In this document: positions 7,861-14,684 of the stretch, piece after piece
Layout: each line of letters opens with the position of its first letter
Position numbering within the stretch: the stretch's first letter is position 1
From: Deltaproteobacteria bacterium
Lineage (GTDB): Bacteria; Desulfobacterota; Binatia; Binatales; Binataceae
Assembly: GCA_021817345.1 (NCBI GenBank)
Contig: JAKAVC010000021.1
Location: 16,097-57,268, forward strand
DNA length: 41,172 nucleotides
Reading direction: 5' to 3'
Position numbers and translations under genes: made by a program
The notes under the pieces: model-generated
The model's database searches: none
Told to the model about the DNA's origin: nothing
Seen by the model: only the letters and a program-made list of their open reading frames with translations

Positions 7861-8919
7861 GTGAAAACCGAAGTAGCCAGAATTAAGCGGAAGGTTCCGA
7901 TGGCCGCCACTATCGCGATTCTGGTTTTGCTCGCGGCAGCGCGCGCACGCGCCCAGCAGATAGGACAATCGGGGCTTACCTGGCAGCAGCGCTATCTCGG
8001 CATACTTCCGCTCGTCAAGTCGAATCCGAAGGACCCGGTGATGGTGACGGTCAACGGCGCTCCGATAACCGCCGACCAGGTCCGCGATTATGCGAAAACC
8101 GAGCAGCGGATGCTGAATGCGACCACCGAGCTTGAGTTGAGAAAGACGGTTAGCGACGCGACCGAGAGCCTGATCAACCGCGAACTGCTCCTGCAGGAGG
8201 CCGAGCGCCGGCATATTACGGTGCCCGCAGGCGAGGTTGCCGAACGCGCCCGCCAGTTCGAAATCCAGGGGCTCAGCGGACAGACGCTTTCGAGCGGCGG
8301 AGCTCCCGACCAGGTGCTGCTCGATCAGGTGCGCGGCTCGATGGAGATAGAGAAGATGCTCGACGCCGAGTTTCGCGCGCACAACGTGGCGCCGACCGAA
8401 AAGGAAATCCGCCAATACTACGAGCATCACAAGGATCTGTTCGTGCAGAATCCGGGCGAGGTTCGTCTGTCACATATCGCGGTGAAGCTTCCGCCCAACC
8501 CGACCAAGGCGCAGAAGGACGCGGCGTGGAAGAAGATCAACCAGTTGCGGCGCGAGGCGGAAAAGAGCAAGGACTTCGCGGCGCTCGCCCGCAAATACTC
8601 GGAAGATTCCGCCTCCGCGAGCAAGGGCGGCGATCTCGGCTACTTTCGCAAGGGCGAACTGCCGCCGGTGGTCGACAAGATAGCGTTCTCGACCAGGCTC
8701 GGGCATCTCTCGCCGATAATCGAATCGAACCTTGGCTTCAGCTTCTTCAAGGTGACCGCGCGTCGTGGCCAGACCTACGCGCCGTTTAACGCGGTCAAGT
8801 CGCAGATCGCGATCGCGCTGCTCCAATACAACCAGGAGCGCGTGGTCAGGGATCTTGTCAAAAAGCTCGCGAAGAAGGCCCGCATAAGGTTCCATCGATT
8901 GCCGAACGCACCCGCGTAG
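7861..8919 (+). CDS. Periplasmic peptidyl-prolyl cis-trans isomerase (SurA/PpiC type)
   Basis: This 352-residue protein has an N-terminal export signal (charged start, then MAATIAILVLLAAARARAQ). A SurA-like chaperone region follows, with VNGAPITADQVRDYAK around 60-75. A parvulin domain runs about 195-310, seen in VRLSHIAVKLP, FAALARKYSEDSASASKGGDLGYF and the GFSFFKV ending. Such proteins assist folding of outer-membrane proteins in the periplasm. The GTG at 7861 is used because it supplies the basic n-region (KTEVARIKRK) of the signal peptide; the ATG at 7900 has GGAAGG upstream and is a credible alternative with a weaker signal peptide. The gene is convergent with the QueC-like gene, and the intervening 356 nt holds a repeat element. 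Confidence 0.9.
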   Translation: MKTEVARIKRKVPMAATIAILVLLAAARARAQQIGQSGLTWQQRYLGILPLVKSNPKDPVMVTVNGAPITADQVRDYAKTEQRMLNATTELELRKTVSDATESLINRELLLQEAERRHITVPAGEVAERARQFEIQGLSGQTLSSGGAPDQVLLDQVRGSMEIEKMLDAEFRAHNVAPTEKEIRQYYEHHKDLFVQNPGEVRLSHIAVKLPPNPTKAQKDAAWKKINQLRREAEKSKDFAALARKYSEDSASASKGGDLGYFRKGELPPVVDKIAFSTRLGHLSPIIESNLGFSFFKVTARRGQTYAPFNAVKSQIAIALLQYNQERVVRDLVKKLAKKARIRFHRLPNAPA

Positions 8920-9120
8920 GCGGCTCGTACCGAATCACACAGCCGGGCCGCTCGGCGCTCCGGGAGGTGTTGAAAAAAACGGCAAACGCAATCTGGGTGG
9001 AAGAACGCCCTGCGCAAAAGATCCTTCCTTCCTCAATCTTCCCCCCGTCTTTCGCAGGGGAGACAAGAGAGAGGGAGCAGGCTGTGATTTATCACGAGGC
9101 TGCCAGCGTGGTGTTCCACA
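8920..9120. other. Non-coding stretch left of repeat copy A
   Basis: No plausible gene is seen here. The segment has a poly-A tract near 8972 and a C-rich/G-rich partial inverted repeat around 9040-9062 (CCCCCC, then GTCTTTCGCA, then GGGG), followed by a GAGA-rich tract. It continues into the repeat element starting at 9121 and lies between two convergent genes. Confidence 0.6.
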
Positions 9121-9241
9121 GATAAGTCGATGAGATGTCGCTTCGTGGAATGAGATTCTTCGCTTCGCTCAGAATGACAGGCGCGGGCACTATTGTTGGT
9201 CATTCTGAGCGAAGGCCGCCGAAGCGAAGAATCTCATGCCA
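9121..9241 (-). repeat. Hairpin-forming intergenic repeat, copy A
   Basis: The 121-base element has a second copy at 33638-33754 in the opposite orientation; by eye about nine in ten aligned bases agree, with one 4-base length difference. Its core is an imperfect inverted repeat: one arm at 9150-9179 (ATGAGATTCTTCGCTTCG, then CTCAGAATGACA) and the other at 9199-9237, which carries an extra GC-rich insertion. It could fold as a long hairpin. No open frame of merit and no transposase are present, so it looks like a MITE or REP-type element. It lies between the convergent isomerase and QueC-like genes. Confidence 0.85.
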
Positions 9242-9275
9242 CTGCCGTCCGCTGTAAAACCAATGGAACGGCACG

Positions 9276-9968
9276 CTAAACGGCAGGCGGACGGCGTGCG
9301 TAACGGGTCGGGTCGGGCACCCCGGCCTTGCGAAATCCCTCGATCCGCTCGGCGCACTTCGTGCAGGTGCCGCAATGGATTCCGCGCTCCGGCCGCGCGC
9401 ATGAAAGCGTTAGCTCCAGGGGAAGTCCCCTGCCCCGCAGTATCACCTGCGCCTTGGTGAACCCGATATACGGCGCGACGACGCGAAGCTTGAGCGCAAG
9501 TCCGAGTTCCGCGGTCTGCTCGAAGGAGCGGAAGAATTCCGGGCGTGCGTCGGGAAACGGATTGCTGTCGAGCGGCGCGAGCGCGATCTCGCCGATCCGG
9601 TTCGCCGCGCAAAACACCGCGGCCTTGGTCAAAAGGCTCAGGTTGCGCCCCGGGATATAATTCGACGATACCGCGGCGTGATAGCCGGGAACGTTGACGC
9701 CGGTAACGCTCCAATGCTCCGGCACGACGTCCGTTACCGGCAGCGACAGGACCGCAAGTTCCTCGATATTTGGAAGCTTGAGAGCCTTCAGGAATCGGCC
9801 GAGGACTTTCATCTCCTCGGGCTCCCATTTGAGCCCCGCGATGACGTAAACGGGGAAGACCCGGCGATGGCGGCGGGCGAACTCCGCAAGCATCACCGAA
9901 CTGTCCAGACCACCGCTCGCAAGGACGGCGATCCGCGAACGCACGGGTGAGATTCGATACTGCTTCAC
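9276..9968 (-). CDS. QueC-like 7-cyano-7-deazaguanine synthase family protein
   Basis: This 230-residue ATP-pyrophosphatase has the PP-loop SGGLDSS at 18-24, the family segment YIPGRNLSLLTKAA at about 104-117, and a zinc-site Cys set at C190, C199, C202 and C205 within SCARPERGIHCGTCTKC. QueC converts 7-carboxy-7-deazaguanine to preQ0 in queuosine and related pathways. Divergent features are NPFPDARPEFF where QueC usually has a YxDCRxEF-type stretch, and no obvious FDYGQ segment, so the substrate may differ. The gene begins with GTG at 9968, 25 nt after the SDR stop, as the last gene of the ntrY/lpxC cluster. No queD, queE or queF is visible nearby. I am confident of the family and less so of the exact reaction. 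Confidence 0.78.
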   Translation of the reverse strand: MKQYRISPVRSRIAVLASGGLDSSVMLAEFARRHRRVFPVYVIAGLKWEPEEMKVLGRFLKALKLPNIEELAVLSLPVTDVVPEHWSVTGVNVPGYHAAVSSNYIPGRNLSLLTKAAVFCAANRIGEIALAPLDSNPFPDARPEFFRSFEQTAELGLALKLRVVAPYIGFTKAQVILRGRGLPLELTLSCARPERGIHCGTCTKCAERIEGFRKAGVPDPTRYARRPPAV

Positions 9969-9993
9969 TTCTACTCTGTGGATAGGTGGAGGC

Positions 9994-10728
9994 TCAGGCG
10001 AGCAGGCGTCCGCCGTCGAGCATCAGGGTCGCGCCGGTCGCAAAGTCGGTCCCCTCGCAGAAGAAAAGCACCGCGCGCGCGACGTCCTCCGGCGAGCCCA
10101 TCCGCTTGACCAGCGTGCCCTCGACGAGTCTCCCGATTTCCGCGGGGTCGTAATCTTCAGGCGCCAGCACAGGGCCGAGCGCGACGCAGTTGACCTGCAC
10201 CTCGGGGGCCAATTCCTTGGCAAGCACGCGAGTCAGGCCGATGAGGCCGGTCTTTGAGACAGTGTACGGCAGATAGTTACGATACGGGCGCACGCCGGCC
10301 CAATCGCCGATATTGACTATTTTGCCCGCGCCCTGACGGCGCATCGCGGGCGCCGCGAATTTCGCCAAGAAAAACGGCGCCTTCAGGTTGGTATCGAGAT
10401 TTCGATCCCAGTCCTCTTCGGTAATTTCTTCGAATTTTCGCCGGAAAAAGATCGACGCGGAATTCACCACGATATCGAGACGTCCGAACGCTCCAAGCAC
10501 GTCGGCCACCATCGTTTCGATTTCCGAAACCTTCTCGAGGTCGGCCCGAAACGCGCGCGCCGCAGCCCCGCTTGAGGTGATTTCGGCGACGACCGCCTCG
10601 GCTTCGGCCCTGGAGCTTCGATAATGCACCGCCACGGACGCGCTGCGGCGCGCGAATGCGAGCGCAATCGTCCTGCCGACCCTGCGACCGGCCCCGGTTA
10701 TGAGCGCAACCCTCCCCTGGAGTTCCAT
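9994..10728 (-). CDS. SDR oxidoreductase resembling pteridine reductase (PTR1/FolM type)
   Basis: This 244-residue short-chain dehydrogenase has the nucleotide motif TGAGRRVG at 11-18, the NADPH-discriminating stretch HYRSS at 35-39, NSAS at 89-92, and the active-site pair Y155/K159 in YTVSK. Where classical SDRs have Ser, it has D142, exactly 13 residues before the Tyr, as in PTR1 (Asp/Tyr/Lys). The arginine-bearing GAGRR and the HYRSSRAEAEA stretch also resemble pteridine reductases. The likely role is NADPH-dependent reduction of a pterin or dihydrofolate, but generic annotation would call it FabG-like. It lies 30 nt after the receiver-LpxC gene and 25 nt before the QueC-like gene, so it is probably in their operon. 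Confidence 0.85.
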   Translation of the reverse strand: MELQGRVALITGAGRRVGRTIALAFARRSASVAVHYRSSRAEAEAVVAEITSSGAAARAFRADLEKVSEIETMVADVLGAFGRLDIVVNSASIFFRRKFEEITEEDWDRNLDTNLKAPFFLAKFAAPAMRRQGAGKIVNIGDWAGVRPYRNYLPYTVSKTGLIGLTRVLAKELAPEVQVNCVALGPVLAPEDYDPAEIGRLVEGTLVKRMGSPEDVARAVLFFCEGTDFATGATLMLDGGRLLA

Positions 10729-10758
10729 CGGCGGCGGACCTCGCGACGAACGCCCGCC

Positions 10759-12042
10759 CTACAGCTTTAGCGACTTCTCGATCGCTTTGACCAGGGCGAG
10801 GTTGTCCGAATGGCCGGTCTTCGAGGCGGTTATATGACCATGAACTGGTCGGCCGAGCAGGTACAAGTCGCCCATCAGGTCGAGCACCTTATGGCGCGCG
10901 AATTCATCGGCGAAACGAAGCTTCGTATTAACGACTTTTTCGTCGTCCACCAGAATGACGTTGTCGAGCCGCCCGCCGCTGGCGAGTCCCATCTCGGAGA
11001 GCTTGGTGAATTCACGCACAAAGCCGAAGGTGCGCGCGGGCGCAATCTCGCGCACGTAGTCGGAGGTCGAAGCCAACTCGAAATGAACGCGCTGCACTCC
11101 GATAGGTTTCGGATAGTCCAGCGTATAGTCGATTATCAGGCGTTCGGCCGGCTCGATGCGGATAAATTCGCCGCCCTCGCGTTCCTTGCCGATCACGATC
11201 GTCTCGCGCACTCGGATCGGTTCGAGGTTTGCGTCCTGGTCCTCGATGCCCGCCGCCTCCAGGTGGCGGCAGAACTCCAGCGCCGAGCCGTCCAGCGCGG
11301 GAATTTCGTCGTCGGTCTTGATGAGCAGATTGTTTATTGAGAAAGCGTGGAGCGCAGACATCAGATGCTCCACGGTCCGGACCGAACGGCCGCCTTTTGA
11401 GAGCGTGGTGTTGTACCCGGTCTCGGTTACGTTTTCCAGCGCGACCGGGATATTCGATTCGTCAGCAACCGAGGCGAAAACGATTCCCGAGCCTTGCGGC
11501 GCAGGATGGAGTATCACTCCGGTCTTGAGCCCGGTATGGAGTCCCTGGCCGCCCATCACTATCGGCCGCGCGACGGTTCGCTGCCGAAATTCACCAGCGG
11601 TGCGGACGCGGTTCCTGCGTCTCGGTGCCGGCGTTTCTCCCGCCGGCCATGCGGCGTCAGCCGGCGCCGGTCCCGCGCTTCCGCCGTCGAGCACGCGCGA
11701 GATCGAGGCGAGCAGCCCGCTCATCGAGAACGGCTTCTGGATAAAATCCGCCGCGCCCAATTTGGTCGCCGCGACCGCGCTCTGGATATTGGCGTGGCCG
11801 GAGATCATTATCACGGGAAGCGCCGGCCGTTCGGACTTGATCCGGCGCAGCAGTTCGATCCCGTCGACCTCGGGCATCCAGACGTCGAGCAGCACCAGAG
11901 CCGGAGTCTCGCGTTCGAGCAACTCCATCACGCCCGAGGCATCCCCGGTATCGACGACGCGAAACCCTTCGTCGGTCAGTATTCCGCGCAGAGAGGACCG
12001 AATCCGCTCCTCGTCATCCACCACCAAAACAGTATCGTTCAC
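10759..12042 (-). CDS. lpxC: Response-regulator receiver domain fused to LpxC deacetylase
   Basis: This 427-residue protein combines two complete modules. Residues 1-120 are a receiver domain of NtrX type: acidic pair D9/D10, phospho-acceptor D53 in LLDVWMPEVDG, S81 in MISGH and K103 in QKPF. After a Pro/Arg-rich linker (about 121-151), residues 152-427 form a full LpxC, the zinc enzyme that deacetylates UDP-3-O-acyl-GlcNAc and commits it to lipid A synthesis. The zinc ligands are visible as H226 (VEHLMSALH), H384 and D388 (RHKVLD). E225 and H411 (TGHSDN) match the catalytic Glu and His. Classical LpxC is about 300 residues with no receiver. It starts at GTG 12042, 51 nt after the NtrY-like kinase gene. 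The frame is unbroken through the junction, so it is a true fusion in the reading given. Confidence 0.95.
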   Translation of the reverse strand: MNDTVLVVDDEERIRSSLRGILTDEGFRVVDTGDASGVMELLERETPALVLLDVWMPEVDGIELLRRIKSERPALPVIMISGHANIQSAVAATKLGAADFIQKPFSMSGLLASISRVLDGGSAGPAPADAAWPAGETPAPRRRNRVRTAGEFRQRTVARPIVMGGQGLHTGLKTGVILHPAPQGSGIVFASVADESNIPVALENVTETGYNTTLSKGGRSVRTVEHLMSALHAFSINNLLIKTDDEIPALDGSALEFCRHLEAAGIEDQDANLEPIRVRETIVIGKEREGGEFIRIEPAERLIIDYTLDYPKPIGVQRVHFELASTSDYVREIAPARTFGFVREFTKLSEMGLASGGRLDNVILVDDEKVVNTKLRFADEFARHKVLDLMGDLYLLGRPVHGHITASKTGHSDNLALVKAIEKSLKL

Positions 12043-12093
12043 CTTTTTGGGCTCTCTCGCTCAGGGAATGTCCCGATGAAAGGCCGCGTCCAT

Positions 12094-14325
12094 TCAGCCC
12101 GCAGCCTGGGAGAATTGAGGGTCTTTTACCGGAAATTCCAGGATGAATCTACTTCCGCGCGGCGGGTTGTCCGCAACCCGGACGAAACCGCGATGGTCGG
12201 TCACGATGGCGGAAACGATCGCGAGACCAAGCCCGGTTCCGCCCTTTTTACTGGAAAAATAGGGCTCGAAAATGCGGGTTCGCAGCCGCGGGTCGATTCC
12301 CGGCCCGTTGTCACGAACCTCTAGCGTTACCACGCCGCTTTCCCGGTCCAGCCAAGTGCTGACTTCGACCCGCGGACGGTCGCCGTTATGACTGTTCGCG
12401 CCGCTCGCGGCGGTGACGGCGTTGTCGAGCAGGTTCACGATCACGCGCTTCATCGCCTCGCGATCGATCCGGATCTGTGGCACGTCGGGGTCGCGCGCGA
12501 GAACGAACTCGACTTCGGGATGCGCGCCCTGGAAACTCGCGACCGTTTCGGAAACCAGCAGATTAAGATCGCCCGGCACCGGGCTCAGATGAGGCATCCG
12601 GGCAAAGGCTGAGAACTCGTTGACGAGATGCTTGAGGTCCTGCACCTCGCTGATAATCGTGCGGGTGCACTCTTCGAGCAGTGCGCCGTCGTTGCCGAGC
12701 TTCGGCCCGAGTTGCCGCCGAAGCCGCTCGGCGGAGAGCTGAATCGGGGTCAGCGGATTTTTGATCTCGTGCGCGATTCGGCGGGCGACTTCGCGCCACG
12801 CCTCCATCCGCTCGACTTTCGCGATCTGGCTCACATCCTCGAAGAACAGCACTGAACCGAGAAACGGATCGGTCTCGTCGCCTATGGGGCTTGCCGTGAT
12901 CATCAGTTCCGCCTCGGCTCCGTCGGTCTCGAGCTTTACCGAGGATCGTACCTCGTGCGGGGCTGGAACCGGCGCGAGCAGGTCGTCCAGCACCGCGGCC
13001 AGCGCGGGCTTCAGCACGTCGCGATAATGGCGGCCCGCAGCCTCGTCCACCGCGACTCCGAGCAGCCGCTCGGCGAACGAGTTCATCGTGGTGACGTGCC
13101 CCCGCTGATCGAGTCCGACGACGCCCGCCGAAACGTTTTTCAGCAGCGTCTCGGTATAGCGGCGCCGCCGTTCCAGTTCCGCATGCGACGCCCTCAAATC
13201 CGCCGTCATCTGGTTGAAGGAGATGACCAGGTGCCCGATTTCATCGTCGCCGACCGGCGGGATCGTCCAGGTCAGGTCGCCCGCCGCGATCGCATGCGTG
13301 CCCTGCAGCAGCCGTTTGATCGGCACGGTGATTCCGCGCGATAGATACATCCCGAACCAGCTCGCGAGCAGCACGACGACCAACCCGATCAGGACCAGGG
13401 CAAGGATGTAGCTGTTCAGGATGGGCTGCTTGAGAATCCGCAATTGAAAATAATCTTCCGAGATCCGCGAGATGTCCGCGGCGCGCGAGGCGAGACTCTT
13501 CGGCAGGTAGTAATCGACGACAATCGCGCCCAGCACCTTGTCCGAGTCGGGGCTTGCGTAGATGGGAGCGCTGCCGCGGATTACGTCGGATTTGCCGAAA
13601 CGGTCGGTGCGCGCCACGGCCCGCCCTTTCAGGGTCGCGCCGATGATGGGCGAATCGGGAGACACGCCGATACCGGTGGGAGTGCGCGGGCTCAGCGCGA
13701 TCAGGATGAGCTTGCGGTCGGCGGAGAAAACCTCGATGGTTCCAAGGTTGTACTCCTGCTGATGCTCCTCGATGAACTTCTTCAAGTCGGCGCGCCGCTC
13801 GGGCGCGAGAAGACCGCGTTCGCCGACCTCCTCGGCGAGTGCGCGGGCAAAATGCGTCGCGTTGTTCGCCGAGTTCAGGTAGTAGATTTTTGCGATCTCG
13901 AGCGAGTCGTTCAGCACCTGCTCGTACTCGGGATTGAACCAGCTATCCACGTCCGCATGCAGAAACGCACCCGATACGTAGAGCAGGAAAGCGCTCGGAA
14001 CCAGCGCCACCGCGATAAATCCGAGCACCAGGCGGACCTGGAACTTTGACCCGATCAGTCCCCGGCGCCGCTCGAAGATCGCCTTGGCGAGGTTGCGTCC
14101 GACCAGGTACAGCAGCAGGCCGAGAAGCAGGAAGCTCAGGTTGAACAGGGTTATTACGACCAGGTTCGAGACGAGCGAGGTATGCTTGCTCAGCGGCGGC
14201 AGTTCGGTCTGCGCGAGCACGAACGCAACCAGCGTTACCCCCGCCACACCGACGGCGATAAGCTCGCGCCGGCGGCGCTTAAGCTCGGCGCGACGCAGCG
14301 CGTTGTCCCTGGATTCCTCGGCCAC
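12094..14325 (-). CDS. ntrY: NtrY-like membrane sensor histidine kinase
   Basis: The 743-residue kinase has four predicted membrane segments (about 22-40, 52-76, 98-120 and 303-328). An extracytoplasmic sensor region lies at 121-302, a HAMP domain at about 329-380 and a PAS domain at about 390-500. The dimerisation/phosphorylation helix carries H519 in RRIAHEIKNPLTPIQL. The ATPase domain shows NLLDNA (631-636), DNGPGID (672-678) and GGTGLGLAIV (695-704). This is the NtrY architecture. NtrY normally phosphorylates NtrX, a receiver-AAA+-Fis activator; here the next gene is the receiver-LpxC fusion. It starts with GTG at 14325, 3 nt after the DUF2905 stop, with GAGG in the end of that gene as the ribosome site, so translation is probably coupled. 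The signal it senses is not evident. Confidence 0.93.
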   Translation of the reverse strand: MAEESRDNALRRAELKRRRRELIAVGVAGVTLVAFVLAQTELPPLSKHTSLVSNLVVITLFNLSFLLLGLLLYLVGRNLAKAIFERRRGLIGSKFQVRLVLGFIAVALVPSAFLLYVSGAFLHADVDSWFNPEYEQVLNDSLEIAKIYYLNSANNATHFARALAEEVGERGLLAPERRADLKKFIEEHQQEYNLGTIEVFSADRKLILIALSPRTPTGIGVSPDSPIIGATLKGRAVARTDRFGKSDVIRGSAPIYASPDSDKVLGAIVVDYYLPKSLASRAADISRISEDYFQLRILKQPILNSYILALVLIGLVVVLLASWFGMYLSRGITVPIKRLLQGTHAIAAGDLTWTIPPVGDDEIGHLVISFNQMTADLRASHAELERRRRYTETLLKNVSAGVVGLDQRGHVTTMNSFAERLLGVAVDEAAGRHYRDVLKPALAAVLDDLLAPVPAPHEVRSSVKLETDGAEAELMITASPIGDETDPFLGSVLFFEDVSQIAKVERMEAWREVARRIAHEIKNPLTPIQLSAERLRRQLGPKLGNDGALLEECTRTIISEVQDLKHLVNEFSAFARMPHLSPVPGDLNLLVSETVASFQGAHPEVEFVLARDPDVPQIRIDREAMKRVIVNLLDNAVTAASGANSHNGDRPRVEVSTWLDRESGVVTLEVRDNGPGIDPRLRTRIFEPYFSSKKGGTGLGLAIVSAIVTDHRGFVRVADNPPRGSRFILEFPVKDPQFSQAAG

Positions 14326-14328
14326 AGG

Positions 14329-14541
14329 TCAGCGCCTCATCAGCGCAAACAATATGCTTATTACGATACTCAGGATAATGCAGGTCGCCAGCGGGAAGTA
14401 GAAGGTGAAGTTACCCCGCCGGATATAGATATCCCCTGGAAGCCGCCCCAGGAACGGGATCGACGATCCCATCCAGACGATCGCTCCGAGCACGGCTATC
14501 GCAAGGCCGAAGATGATAAGCGCTTTTCCTATCGGCGCCAT
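14329..14541 (-). CDS. DUF2905 family small membrane protein
   Basis: This 70-residue protein has two hydrophobic segments (KALIIFGLAIAVLGAIVW and FYFPLATCIILSIVISILF). Between them lies the conserved middle FLGRLPGDIYIRRGNFTFYFP, the hallmark of DUF2905. The function of the family is unknown; it is an inner-membrane protein. The ATG at 14541 is chosen because family members start with MxxxGKxLI; a TTG at 14556 would add five residues. It lies 3 nt upstream of ntrY and is probably translated with it. No terminator is seen in the 143 nt separating it from the EF-G-like gene. Confidence 0.88.
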   Translation of the reverse strand: MAPIGKALIIFGLAIAVLGAIVWMGSSIPFLGRLPGDIYIRRGNFTFYFPLATCIILSIVISILFALMRR

Positions 14542-14684
14542 CCGAATCCCGCTCAAATTCTAGCGGACTCGGCCGATTCGCCATACTACCCGTTCCCGGG
14601 CCCGGCGGCCTGTCCGGCGCGGCGTCGCGAACGCAATGGCCAGCCACGGCGAGGCAAAAGCCCGCCGCGACCCCTGGAATTCCG

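Noticed and set aside
9121-9241. CRISPR or small RNA gene
   Set aside because: Only one unit is present, with no repeat-spacer periodicity, and a closely similar copy lies elsewhere, so a dispersed hairpin element fits better.
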